From NCBI RefSeq assembly GCF_018613675.1, contig NZ_JAGGPQ010000007.1, positions 124,001 to 188,000 on the forward strand: a DNA stretch of 64,000 nucleotides, given 5' to 3'. Within the stretch, counting starts at the first letter, position 1. Each line of letters starts with the position of its first letter. The stretch comes from Arthrobacter sp. ISL-85. Lineage in GTDB: Bacteria > Actinomycetota > Actinomycetes > Actinomycetales > Micrococcaceae. The notes under the pieces were generated by a model. It had not been told where the DNA came from and searched no databases. It was given only the letters and a program-made list of their open reading frames with translations. Positions 8,760-17,692 of this stretch are shown here, piece by piece. Position numbers and translations under genes: made by a program.

Positions 8760-10822
8760 GCCCCCGCAAGAAGGACGTCACATCCGCGGAAGAGGCCGCG
8801 CAGTCTGCCCAGCCCGCAACCGCTGCCTCACAGCCGGAGGACGACGACTACTTCGAGGAGGAATTCACGCCCTCTGAAGCGGACGGGGACATGTTCGGCG
8901 GCATGCCCGCCAAGAAAGCCCAGCACTTCTGGCCTTCCGCCAAGCGCCTCATGGGCCTGCTGAAGCCCGAAGCCCTGGGCATTTACGCGGTGGTGGGCCT
9001 GGTGGTCATTTCCGTGGTCCTGAACGTTATCGCCCCCAAGATCCTGGGCCAGGCCATGGACGTCATTTTCGCAGGAGTCGTGGGCCGGCAGTTGCCCGCC
9101 GGCGCCAGCAAGGAGCAGTTCGTCGCAGGCCTCCGCCAGCAGGGCCAGGACAACTTCGCGGACATGGTCTCCAGGATGGAACTGGTGCCCGGCACGGGCA
9201 TCAACTTCGGCAAGCTCAGCATGCTCATCGCCATCGTCCTGTTGATGTACTTTGTGGCGAACATCTTTATGTGGCTCCAGGGGTACGTGCTGAACCGCAT
9301 TGTCATGAAGGTGATCCGGCGGCTGCGCGACGATACCGAAAACAAGCTGAACCGCCTGCCAATGAACTACTTCGACACCCGGCAGCGCGGCGACGTGCTG
9401 TCCCGCGTGACCAACGACGTGGACAACATCCAGCAGGCGCTCCAGCAGGCGTTCGCGCAGCTGGTGAACTCCCTGCTGAGCGTGGTGGGCATCGTCATCA
9501 TGATGTTCATCGTTTCCTGGCAGCTGGCCTTGATCGCCCTGGTGGCACTCCCGCTGTCCGGGGTGGCGGCCGGCCTGATCGGCGCCCGGAGCCAGAAGCT
9601 CTTCGCCGCCCAGTGGAAGAACACCGGGTCATTGAACGGCCAGATCGAGGAATCCTTTTCCGGCCACGACCTGGTCCGCGTCTTCGGCCGGGACGCGGAC
9701 ATGCTGGCCCGCTTCGAAGAACGCAACGAGGCACTGTACAAGGCAAGCTTCGGAGCGCAGTTCGTCTCCGGAATCATCTTCCCGGTCATGCAGTTCGTCT
9801 CCTACCTCAGCTACGTGGGCATCGCGGTTGTGGGTGGACTCCGGGTGGCCTCAGGCGCCATGTCACTGGGCGATGCCACCGCGTTCATCCAGTATTCCCG
9901 CGAGTTCACCCAGCCGCTGGGGCAGATGGCGGGCATGGCCAACATGCTCCAGTCCGGCGTGGCATCCTCGGAACGTGTCTTCGAATTCCTGGACGCCGAC
10001 GAACAGGATGCCGAAACCGCCACCGAACACCTGCCGGCCAAGACCGACGGGCACGTCGACTTCAGGAATGTCACCTTCAGCTACACCCCGGACAAGCCGC
10101 TCATCGAGAACCTGTCCTTCACCGCTGAGCCGGGCAACACAGTGGCCATCGTCGGGCCCACGGGAGCCGGCAAGACCACCCTGGTGAACCTGGTGATGCG
10201 CTTCTACGAGCTCACCTCGGGGTCCATCATGCTGGACGGCGTGGACATCACCCACCTCAGCCGCTCCGAACTGCGCTCCAAGGTAGGCATGGTGCTGCAG
10301 GACGCCTGGCTGTTCGGCGGCTCCATCTACGACAACATCCGCTACGGCAACCTTGAAGCAACGGACGCGCAGATCATGGCAGCCGCCAAGGCCACCTTCG
10401 TGGACCGCTTCGTCCGGGCCCTGCCTGAGGGCTACAACACCGTGATCGACGAAGAGGGCAACAACGTCAGTGCAGGCGAGAAGCAACTGATCACCATTGC
10501 CCGCGCGTTTGTGGCCAACCCGTCGCTGCTGATCCTGGACGAGGCCACCAGTTCCGTGGATACCCGCACGGAACTCCTGGTGCAGAAGGCCATGGCGGCG
10601 CTGCGCTCTGACCGGACCAGCTTCGTCATTGCGCACCGGCTCTCCACCATCCGTGATGCCGATACCATCCTGGTGATGGAGAACGGACGAATCGTGGAAC
10701 AAGGCAACCACCAGGTGCTGCTCGCCGCCGGCGGGGCCTACCACCGCCTCTACATGTCGCAGTTTGCCGGTGCGGACGCCGGTGAGGTGCCGGTAGATGA
10801 TTCGACGGCGGTGCGCAGCTGA
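8756..10822 (+). CDS. Heterodimeric ABC exporter, subunit B (membrane + ATPase)
   Basis: A 688-residue half-transporter. An acidic hydrophilic N-terminal stretch of about 60 residues precedes six transmembrane helices. The NBD has Walker A GPTGAGKTT near residue 466, a divergent signature NVSAGEKQL near 569, and canonical Walker B LLILDEATSS near 593. With subunit A this gives one canonical and one degenerate ATP site: the intact Glu is here, while the better LSGGQ is in subunit A. Start ATG overlaps the upstream stop. The next gene, a thioesterase, begins within 30 bases and may belong to the operon. Confidence 0.92.
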   Translation: MSPRKKDVTSAEEAAQSAQPATAASQPEDDDYFEEEFTPSEADGDMFGGMPAKKAQHFWPSAKRLMGLLKPEALGIYAVVGLVVISVVLNVIAPKILGQAMDVIFAGVVGRQLPAGASKEQFVAGLRQQGQDNFADMVSRMELVPGTGINFGKLSMLIAIVLLMYFVANIFMWLQGYVLNRIVMKVIRRLRDDTENKLNRLPMNYFDTRQRGDVLSRVTNDVDNIQQALQQAFAQLVNSLLSVVGIVIMMFIVSWQLALIALVALPLSGVAAGLIGARSQKLFAAQWKNTGSLNGQIEESFSGHDLVRVFGRDADMLARFEERNEALYKASFGAQFVSGIIFPVMQFVSYLSYVGIAVVGGLRVASGAMSLGDATAFIQYSREFTQPLGQMAGMANMLQSGVASSERVFEFLDADEQDAETATEHLPAKTDGHVDFRNVTFSYTPDKPLIENLSFTAEPGNTVAIVGPTGAGKTTLVNLVMRFYELTSGSIMLDGVDITHLSRSELRSKVGMVLQDAWLFGGSIYDNIRYGNLEATDAQIMAAAKATFVDRFVRALPEGYNTVIDEEGNNVSAGEKQLITIARAFVANPSLLILDEATSSVDTRTELLVQKAMAALRSDRTSFVIAHRLSTIRDADTILVMENGRIVEQGNHQVLLAAGGAYHRLYMSQFAGADAGEVPVDDSTAVRS

Positions 10823-10848
10823 GCGCGCACGGCGGCCAGCGGATCGAG

Positions 10849-11277
10849 GTGCTGGTGCCCATGCGCTGGGGCGACATGGACGCCTATGGCCACATCAACA
10901 ACGTCCAGATCGTAAGAATGCTGGAGGAGGCCAGGATCGCGGCCTTCGGACCGCCGCGGGGCGCCGGCCTTCCCGGCATCCAGCCTCCGGTATCCCTGTT
11001 CAACGACCTCCCGGACGGGACCCTTGCCTTGGTGGTGGACCACAAGATCCGCTACGTCCGCACACTGGAGTACCGCAACGTTCCGGCGGTGGTCCAGGTA
11101 TGGATCGGTGCGGTCAAGGGTGCCAGCTTCGACATCCACTACCTGCTCCAGGACCCTGTCACCCGGGAGGACTGCGTTAAGGCAAGCAGCCATCTGGCAT
11201 TCGTGGACCAGGCCACCGGCCGCGTGCAGAGGCTCAGCCAGGAACAAAAGGACCGGATGGCCCCGTACCGGCACTAA
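10849..11277 (+). CDS. Acyl-CoA thioesterase, 4HBT hot-dog fold
   Basis: A 142-residue single hot-dog domain protein hydrolysing acyl-CoA thioesters in the cytoplasm. The RWGDMDAYGHINNVQIVRMLEEAR stretch is the 4-hydroxybenzoyl-CoA thioesterase-type active-site region, with Asp in the DMD motif followed by GHxNN. It lies 26 bases after the ABC exporter gene. The GTG at 10849 is the only standard start before the conserved core. A CTG at 10819 overlapping the ABC stop would add ten residues and cannot be excluded. Substrate unknown. Confidence 0.85.
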   Translation: MLVPMRWGDMDAYGHINNVQIVRMLEEARIAAFGPPRGAGLPGIQPPVSLFNDLPDGTLALVVDHKIRYVRTLEYRNVPAVVQVWIGAVKGASFDIHYLLQDPVTREDCVKASSHLAFVDQATGRVQRLSQEQKDRMAPYRH

Positions 11278-11362
11278 AACCCGTACAGGCACTAAGACTC
11301 TGGACAGGACTGCACCGGACCCACTGGACTGGAACCACGTCGTACAGCGAAAGGAAGCCCTC

Positions 11363-11620
11363 ATGGCCAGCAACAAGAACCGCACCACCCGGAAGAAGAA
11401 GACCTGGAAGGAAATGTCACCTTCCGCCAAGGTGGGCACCATTGTGACGGCGTTCGTGCAGGTGTCCCTGCTTGTGGCCGCGCAGCGGGACATTTCCCGG
11501 CGGCCGGCAGAGCTCATCAACGGGCCCAAGGCTCTATGGCGGGCGGCGTCCTTCGTTAATTTCATCGGGCCCACGGGGTACTTCATCTTCGGCCGGAAGC
11601 ACTCCGCCACCGGCAAGTAG
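11363..11620 (+). CDS. Small membrane protein, PLDc_N-like
   Basis: An 85-residue protein with a very basic N-terminus (NKNRTTRKKKTWKEM), one hydrophobic helix (VGTIVTAFVQVSLLVAAQRD) and a second hydrophobic patch ending GPTGYFIFGRK. The WRAASFVNFIGPTGYFIFGR segment matches the phospholipase D N-terminal (PLDc_N) membrane domain found alone in many actinobacterial small proteins. ATG is preceded by AAAGGAAG. No catalytic domain is present; function unknown. Confidence 0.75.
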   Translation: MASNKNRTTRKKKTWKEMSPSAKVGTIVTAFVQVSLLVAAQRDISRRPAELINGPKALWRAASFVNFIGPTGYFIFGRKHSATGK

Positions 11621-11677
11621 CCCTGCCATGCGGGAGGGCGGACCGGCAACGTGGAGCGGCCGCCCAGCTTGACCCTG

Positions 11678-11683
11678 TAAATT
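11678..11683 (+). promoter_or_regulatory. Candidate -10 box, leaderless start of mcrB
   Basis: TAAATT lies 7 bases before the ATG at 11691, with only GAGGGC directly touching the start codon, too close for a normal ribosome site. Transcription probably starts at the ATG. Confidence 0.4.
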
Positions 11684-11690
11684 TGAGGGC

Positions 11691-13922
11691 ATGACCCCCA
11701 CTGCCACTGTTGCCATGACTCGCGCCCTCGGCATCTCCAAGGAGATTGAGGACGCGGCGTGGTTTGTGTTGGGTCCCGGCCTCCAAGGCAAGGCCTCGCC
11801 CCTGGACGGCCGCACCAGGACGTGGTCTGTTCCGGCGGCGGTGGAACTCCTTGACCGGCTGGATCGCGGCATCGCGGACCCCAAAGCCCCAATGATGACC
11901 AACCTCCGCGAAAACCTGGACGGTGCCACCCGTGGGGCGAAGCAGTTGGCCGTGGAGCTGCTCTTCCTGCAGTCCCTTCCGCTGGCCCACGAAGTGAAGT
12001 CCTTGAAGGTCAAGCGTGCGCGCGTGGCCGAAGCCGCCGGCTGGCTGGAGCCGCCGCTGGAGCTTCCCGAGGAGCTGTACGCGGGCATGACCGACCACGG
12101 CGTGATCCGGGACCGGACCGCCGAATTCAACTGGACCATCTGGGACCACCTGAAATGGCTGTGCCGCTTCGTCCGGAACGTCGCCCAGCGGCCGGCGGCT
12201 GTGGTGCAGGCGGCCATCAAGGACCCCTTGCAGTTCCACCGCCTCGCCGCATCCACCCCCGATGACCAGCCCGCCATCCGCCGGAGCATCGAGTTCCTGG
12301 CCTGGCCCAGCTACTTCGAGCCGGTCGTGGCGGACGTGGAGCGGCAGGAGATCCGGGACGCCTTCGCTTCGCTGGTGGGCGGGGCGAAAGGCGACGGCGA
12401 AGAGGACATCACCGCGGACATCCACCGCATCCGGCTGCACCTGGACGAGCAGGCCGGCCAGCGCATCGACTGGTACTCCCGCCAGCTGGTCAGCCAATGG
12501 CGCAAAGTGGGCGATCCAGGCCGGCGGGCGTGGCTGCTGCGGACGCACAGCGACCATGCCGAGCTGCTCACGGCGTGGCACGGCGAGGAAAAAGTGACCC
12601 TCGACGTCGAACATCTCCGCACCCTGGACCCCGGTGTGACCGCCGGCCTGGTCCAGCACGCAGTGGACGAGGACTACAAACACCTTGGCTATGTGGAGCG
12701 CGAGGACACCAAGACGGCGGTCTTCGCCTTCCTGACCGTCATGAAGCCGGGCGACCTGGTGCTGTACCAGCACGCCGGAACGGTACGCCTGGGTGGTGTG
12801 CTGGGGGAGCCCGAGTACAACGACGACAACCGGCGCCTCCGCCGCAAGGTGCGCTGGTTCGACGACGGCCACACCACCACCAGCCTTCCCCGCCACGTCC
12901 AGCGCCAGCTCGCCACCCCCGGCATCGTGGTGGACGTGACACGGGTGGTCCAGGCGCTGCAGGCGCTGCTGCCGGCCGAGGCGGAAACCGAGCCCGACGC
13001 CGATACTGACGGCGCCGCCGTCGTTCCCCCTGTGCAGGAGGGCTTCCGCCCGCTGACCCAGGAATTCGCAGCCTCGCTGCACATGGAGCTGGAACCCCTC
13101 CAGGAGATCGCCGACCTGCTGGAGGAAAACCGGCAGCTGGTCCTTTACGGTCCTCCCGGCACGGGGAAGACCTACCTGGCCAAGCATCTCGCCGCGGAAT
13201 TGGCGGATGACACCACGGACGAACGGGTCAAACTGGTCCAGTTCCACCCGTCCTACGCCTACGAGGACTTCTTCGAGGGCTACCGGCCGGACAAGACGGA
13301 TGAGGGCCAGGTGTCCTTCAAGCTCGTGGCCGGTCCTCTCCGCCGCCTCGCGGAAGAGGCGGCCAAGCCCGGGAACGAGAAGAAGCCGTACTTCCTGATC
13401 ATCGATGAGATGAACCGCGCCAACCTGGCCAAGGTGTTCGGCGAACTGTACTTCCTGCTGGAGTACCGCGATGACCGGATCTACCTGCAGTACAGCCCCA
13501 ACGAGCCGTTCACGCTGCCGGACAACCTCTACATCATTGGCACCATGAACACCGCGGACCGGTCCATCGCCATGATGGACGCGGCCATCCGCCGTCGTTT
13601 CTCCTTCATCGAGCTGCACCCCCAGACGGAGCCGGTCAAGGGCTCGCTGCTCCGGTTCCTGCAGGCCAGGCAGCTTGATTCAACCCCGGCGCTGCTGCTG
13701 GACGCGCTGAACGGGGCCATCGATGAGTGGGACCGGGACCTGATGATCGGGCCGTCCTACTTCATGAAGCCGGCGGCCCAAACTCCTGCCGGACTGCGCC
13801 GGATCTGGAAGTACGAGTTGATGCCGCTGCTGGAGGAGCATTACCACGGCCAGCTGACGCGGGCGCAGCTGGAGGAGCGGTTCGGGCTGGACCAGCTGCT
13901 GGGACGCATTGCAGCGCGCTGA
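11691..13922 (+). CDS. mcrB: McrB-like AAA+ GTPase of a modified-DNA restriction system, with EVE-like domain
   Basis: Motor/recognition subunit of a type IV McrBC-type restriction system, which recognises methylated or otherwise modified foreign DNA. The C-terminal AAA+ domain (about residues 465-720) has Walker A LYGPPGTGKTYL near 486, Walker B LIIDEMNRANLAKVFGE near 567, and the McrB-specific TMNTADRSIA near 618 with an arginine finger segment AAIRRRFSF. Residues about 320-395 (HLGYVERED, then VMKPGDLVLYQHAG, then GGVLGEPEYN) look like an EVE/PUA-like modified-base reader. The first 300 residues are unrecognised. It overlaps mcrC by 14 bases. No DNA methyltransferase is nearby, as expected for type IV. 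Confidence 0.9.
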   Translation: MTPTATVAMTRALGISKEIEDAAWFVLGPGLQGKASPLDGRTRTWSVPAAVELLDRLDRGIADPKAPMMTNLRENLDGATRGAKQLAVELLFLQSLPLAHEVKSLKVKRARVAEAAGWLEPPLELPEELYAGMTDHGVIRDRTAEFNWTIWDHLKWLCRFVRNVAQRPAAVVQAAIKDPLQFHRLAASTPDDQPAIRRSIEFLAWPSYFEPVVADVERQEIRDAFASLVGGAKGDGEEDITADIHRIRLHLDEQAGQRIDWYSRQLVSQWRKVGDPGRRAWLLRTHSDHAELLTAWHGEEKVTLDVEHLRTLDPGVTAGLVQHAVDEDYKHLGYVEREDTKTAVFAFLTVMKPGDLVLYQHAGTVRLGGVLGEPEYNDDNRRLRRKVRWFDDGHTTTSLPRHVQRQLATPGIVVDVTRVVQALQALLPAEAETEPDADTDGAAVVPPVQEGFRPLTQEFAASLHMELEPLQEIADLLEENRQLVLYGPPGTGKTYLAKHLAAELADDTTDERVKLVQFHPSYAYEDFFEGYRPDKTDEGQVSFKLVAGPLRRLAEEAAKPGNEKKPYFLIIDEMNRANLAKVFGELYFLLEYRDDRIYLQYSPNEPFTLPDNLYIIGTMNTADRSIAMMDAAIRRRFSFIELHPQTEPVKGSLLRFLQARQLDSTPALLLDALNGAIDEWDRDLMIGPSYFMKPAAQTPAGLRRIWKYELMPLLEEHYHGQLTRAQLEERFGLDQLLGRIAAR

Positions 13923-15144
13923 CCCCCGGGCGTCCGTGCGGCACCTGGTCCTGGACGAGCTGTCCGGAGGGTTGGTGGAGCGGCTGGACGCGCCAACGGC
14001 TTCCTTCCTGAATTCCAGCGGGCTGGCGAAGGCCTCGCCCATGGGTATGGGGCTTTACCGGATCGAGCCGGTGGGCAAGGTGGGCTCGGTTCGCACCTCC
14101 ACACTCCAGCTGGACGTCCGGCCCAAGGACCGGCTGGGGCTCAGCCGGCTCCTGTTCCTGCTCAGCTATGCCGGGGAGCAGGGGTTCCGGCCTGAGCTGG
14201 TGGCGGCGGACGAGGACCGGGACCTGTGGAGTGCGCTGGCCGAGTCCCTGGCGCAGCTCGCCGAACGCGCCCTGGGCCGCGGCGTGCTGCAGGGCTACCT
14301 CACCATGGACGAGTCCCTGCGCACCGTCAAGGGACGGATCCGGATATCGGACCAGATCTCCCGCCGCCCCGGCATGCTGGTCCCGCTGGAGGTCTCCTAC
14401 GACGAGTTCACCGAGGACATCGCCGAAAACCGGATCCTGCGCGCCGCCCTGGAACGGATGGGGCAGGTGCCCGGCGTCCGGCCCGAGGTGCTGGGCCGGC
14501 TGCGCCAGCTAAAGGGAAAGCTCGACGCCGTCACGCGCCTTCCAGCCGGCGCCCCAGTGCCGCCGTGGAAGCCCACCAGGATGAACCTGCGCTATCACGC
14601 CGTGCTGCGCCTGGCTGGGCTGGTCCTGCGCAACGCGTCCGCCGAAGCCGGTGAGGGCAAACAGCAGACGGCGTCGTTTGTGGTGGACATGGCCCAGGTA
14701 TTCGAGGACTTCGTGGGAAAAGCACTGCGGAGCGCGATGGCAGCATATCCGGGGGAGCTGCGGCTGCGGTACAACGCCCTCCTCAGCGAAGCGGTGCGCG
14801 ACTCCGACCGGCTGTCCGTGCGCCCGGATGCCGTCCACATGCTCGGCGGACGCCCGGTGGTGGCCTACAACGCCAAGTACCGGGCGGCATCGGATGCGGG
14901 AGCGTCGCTGACCGCCGACCATTACCAGATGCTGGCGCACTGCACCGCGCTCGCCGTGCCCACCGCCTGGCTGGTCTACGCCGGGAAAGGCGAGGTGAAA
15001 CTCCGCCGCATCCTGAACACGGACATCGACGTCGTGGAGTTCCCGGTGGACCTCAGCCAGCCGCCGTCGGCCATCCTGGCGTCCATCCAGGACCTCGCCC
15101 GCCAGTCGTGGGGCGAGGTGGCCAGGCAAGCCCGGAACGGCTGA
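13909..15144 (+). CDS. mcrC: McrC-like nuclease subunit, catalytic Asp replaced by Asn
   Basis: Partner endonuclease subunit of the McrBC system (411 residues). The McrC body is recognisable: QLDVRPKDRLGLSRLLFLLSYA near residue 70, ISRRPGMLVPLEVSYDEFTED near 155, ENRILRAAL near 175 and VVDMAQVFEDFVGKAL near 258. The PD-(D/E)xK nuclease core normally reads D...DAK; here it is RPDAV (D307) followed by VVAYNAKYR, so the second acidic residue is N321. Family knowledge says that this residue is needed for DNA cleavage, so nuclease activity is doubtful. The start at 13909 overlaps mcrB, and the two genes form an operon. Confidence 0.88.
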   Translation: MQRADPRASVRHLVLDELSGGLVERLDAPTASFLNSSGLAKASPMGMGLYRIEPVGKVGSVRTSTLQLDVRPKDRLGLSRLLFLLSYAGEQGFRPELVAADEDRDLWSALAESLAQLAERALGRGVLQGYLTMDESLRTVKGRIRISDQISRRPGMLVPLEVSYDEFTEDIAENRILRAALERMGQVPGVRPEVLGRLRQLKGKLDAVTRLPAGAPVPPWKPTRMNLRYHAVLRLAGLVLRNASAEAGEGKQQTASFVVDMAQVFEDFVGKALRSAMAAYPGELRLRYNALLSEAVRDSDRLSVRPDAVHMLGGRPVVAYNAKYRAASDAGASLTADHYQMLAHCTALAVPTAWLVYAGKGEVKLRRILNTDIDVVEFPVDLSQPPSAILASIQDLARQSWGEVARQARNG

Positions 15145-15177
15145 CGTCACCCCGGCCGCGCACCGCCGTCGTTCCTT

Positions 15178-16833
15178 TCACACCGGCACGCGGAAGGTGA
15201 ATGTCGTTCCCTTGCCCAGGGTGCTCTCCAGGTCGATAGTGCCGCCGTGTGCCTCCACGATTGCCTTGCTGATGGGCAGTCCCAGGCCAACGCCCGGAAT
15301 GGCGGTACGCCGGACGTTGCTGGTCCGAAAGAACTTCGCGAATACTTCGGAGGCGTCCTCCGGGCTCATGCCCATGCCGGTATCAGTGACCCGGCAGGCT
15401 ACGTGCCCGTCCTCCTGGGCCAGCGACACCACCACCTCGCCGCCGTCAGGGGAGTATTTGATGGCATTCGACACAAGGTTGTCAAGGACCTGGGAGATCC
15501 TGGCGCTGTCCACGCGGGCCTCCATCTGCTCCGGGGCGTCCGCCCGCAGTTCAACGCCGGCGGCAGCTGCGCGGGGCTGTGCGGAGGACACGCTGCTGCG
15601 CACCAGTTCGGCAACGTCCACGGCGTCCGGCGAGACAATCAGCTGGCCGTTCCGGCTGGCCAGCAGGTCCGACACCAGGGTCAGGAGCCGCTCGGAATTC
15701 CGGCGGATGATCTCCAGCATCTCGGCTTGCGGCTTGTCGGGTTCATCGGCGAGCAGGATCTCCACGTAGCCCAGGATGGACGTCAGCGGGGTGCGGAATT
15801 CGTGGGAGACGCTGGCGACGAAGTCGTCCTTTGCCGTGAGTGCGTTCACCAGGTCAGTGACGTCGCTGAAAACGATCACCGAACCGGTGAAGTTGCCGTC
15901 GGAGTCCTTCATGGCCCGCGCCGTTGTCACGAGCGCCCGTTGGTCCGTCCCATCACCCAGCCAGACCAGGTAATCGGTGAAGGTCTCCCCCAGGACGGCG
16001 CGGCGCACCGGGCGCTCCTGGACGGGGATCAGGGTCTTCCGGTCCGGCCCGTAGACCAGCAGCTGCGATTCGTTGGGGTCCGTCATGTTCTTAGGCCGGG
16101 CCAGTTCGTGGTTGGCCCGCTGCTTCCGGTTCATCAGGATGTCGTGGCCGTCGGCATCAACGGCCAGGACCCCCAGATGCACGGTCTCCAGCACGGTGTT
16201 CAGCAGCGATTCCTGGCGCTTGCTGGTACGCAGGTTGGCCCGCAGCTGCTCGTCCTTTTCTTCCAGCTGCTTCTGCTGGCGCATCATGCTCAAGGTCAGG
16301 ACGCTCACGGACACGCCGATGCCCAGCATCATGACGGGCAGCAGCAGGGAACGGGCGAAGTCCTGTGGCGTGTAATTGCCCTTCAGGAACAGCGGCACCC
16401 AAATGATGGCCAGCGGCCCAAGGAAGGAGAACCACAGCGCAGCCCGCGGGTAGTACCCTGACGCGCAGAGCCAAATCACAGGGAACACGGCCAGCAGGCT
16501 GATTCCCGTCAGGCTTTCCTGGCCGCCTTCCCTGCCCGCTGAGATGGAGACGAAATCCAGCAGCGGGATGGCCAGGAAACTGGTGTAGGGCAGCCGCTCC
16601 CAAGGGATGGTGTAGCAGAGTGCCATGAGGCCGAGTTGGGACAACAGGAAGGTGACGAACAATGGATTATCCATCGTTTCCGGGAAGAACGCCCACATCA
16701 GCAGGGCCGTCAAAATGGTGGTCACGAACAACGGCATCTGGCTCAATACCACCCGGTCCGTCAGCCGGTATTCATGGAAGGGCCGTTTAAAAAACCGCAG
16801 CCGTCCCGAGGACAAGGCAGTGGGATTGCTCAT
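15178..16833 (-). CDS. Membrane sensor histidine kinase with PAS domain
   Basis: A 551-residue two-component sensor. Five to six hydrophobic segments occupy residues about 30-185. A short coiled linker and a PAS-like domain follow (about 205-330, VLAVDADGHDILMNRKQR to VIVFSDVTDL). The HisKA box SVSHEFRTPL has the phospho-His at 344, and the ATPase domain has N box NLVSNAIKYSPD, G1 DTGMGM and G2 GVGLGLPISKAI. The start is ATG 16833; the frame stays open to 17109 but that part is antisense to the response regulator. It is divergent from the regulator gene with 94 bases between, so both share a promoter region. The sensed signal is unknown. Confidence 0.9.
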   Translation of the reverse strand: MSNPTALSSGRLRFFKRPFHEYRLTDRVVLSQMPLFVTTILTALLMWAFFPETMDNPLFVTFLLSQLGLMALCYTIPWERLPYTSFLAIPLLDFVSISAGREGGQESLTGISLLAVFPVIWLCASGYYPRAALWFSFLGPLAIIWVPLFLKGNYTPQDFARSLLLPVMMLGIGVSVSVLTLSMMRQQKQLEEKDEQLRANLRTSKRQESLLNTVLETVHLGVLAVDADGHDILMNRKQRANHELARPKNMTDPNESQLLVYGPDRKTLIPVQERPVRRAVLGETFTDYLVWLGDGTDQRALVTTARAMKDSDGNFTGSVIVFSDVTDLVNALTAKDDFVASVSHEFRTPLTSILGYVEILLADEPDKPQAEMLEIIRRNSERLLTLVSDLLASRNGQLIVSPDAVDVAELVRSSVSSAQPRAAAAGVELRADAPEQMEARVDSARISQVLDNLVSNAIKYSPDGGEVVVSLAQEDGHVACRVTDTGMGMSPEDASEVFAKFFRTSNVRRTAIPGVGLGLPISKAIVEAHGGTIDLESTLGKGTTFTFRVPV

Positions 16834-16927
16834 GGTGCGGAGGACGCGGGCGTGCGGGTATACGGGACCATACCAGCAGGATATCCGCAGCCAGCTATAC
16901 TTCTGACGTTGGCACTGAGGGGGCTCT

Positions 16928-17692
16928 ATGAGTGAGGCACGTGTGGGTCTGGTCATCGAGGATGACCACGACATTCGGGAACTGGTTCGCACTGTGCTGA
17001 CCCAGGCTGGATTTGACGTCACTGTCGCCAGCGGCGGCGCCGAGGGCGTCCTGATGGCCAAGAGCCTGAATCCTGATGTCATTACCCTTGACCTGGGGTT
17101 GCCGGACATTGACGGCTTTGAGGTCTCCCGGCAGATCCGCGAGTTTTCCGATGCCTACATCGTGATGCTGACGGCCCGCACCGAGGAACTGGATACCCTG
17201 ATCGGCCTCGAATCGGGGGCCGATGACTACCTCACCAAGCCGTTCCGCCCGCGGGAGCTGCGCGCGCGGGTTGCAGCCATGATGCGCCGGCCACGGACCG
17301 TTCCTGACCCGCACGAGGTGTCGGTGGACGCCTCCGCGGACAGTGCTGCGCACCCGGAGCGGGGAAACTTCAGCCACAATGGCCTGGAGCTCAGCTACGC
17401 CTCGCGCACCGTCACTGTGAACGGCAAGGAGATGAACCTGACCCGTACGGAGTTCGAACTCCTGTACGCGCTCCTGGAAGCCGGCCGGACGGTCCGGACC
17501 AAATCGGACCTGGTGCGGCGGCTCCGCGACGAGGATTACGACGTCGGCAGTTACATCAGCGAGGCAGACGAACGTTCCGTGGAAGTCCACATGGGGAACC
17601 TGCGCAAGAAGCTGGGCGACTCACCGCAGCAGCCACGGTGGCTGCAGACCGTTCGCGGGGTGGGTTACCGCTTGGCGCCGGGGCAACACTGA
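16928..17692 (+). CDS. OmpR-type response regulator
   Basis: A 254-residue DNA-binding response regulator. The receiver domain has the acidic pocket (EDD, residues 11-13), phospho-acceptor D55 in ITLDLGLPDIDG, T in VMLTAR and Lys in YLTKPFRPRELR. A linker of about 35 residues leads to a winged-helix effector (LSYASRTVTVNGKEMNLTRTEFELL, ending VRGVGYRLAPG). GAGGGGG precedes the ATG and TATACT at 16896-16901 is a candidate -10 box. It is divergent from the histidine kinase, its presumed partner. The 3' end overlaps the convergent Hpt-like gene by 28 bases. Confidence 0.93.
   Translation: MSEARVGLVIEDDHDIRELVRTVLTQAGFDVTVASGGAEGVLMAKSLNPDVITLDLGLPDIDGFEVSRQIREFSDAYIVMLTARTEELDTLIGLESGADDYLTKPFRPRELRARVAAMMRRPRTVPDPHEVSVDASADSAAHPERGNFSHNGLELSYASRTVTVNGKEMNLTRTEFELLYALLEAGRTVRTKSDLVRRLRDEDYDVGSYISEADERSVEVHMGNLRKKLGDSPQQPRWLQTVRGVGYRLAPGQH

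Noticed and set aside
9863..10744. Minus-strand frame inside ABC subunit B
   Set aside because: It is antisense to the intact nucleotide-binding domain with Walker motifs and has no ribosome site or recognisable domain.
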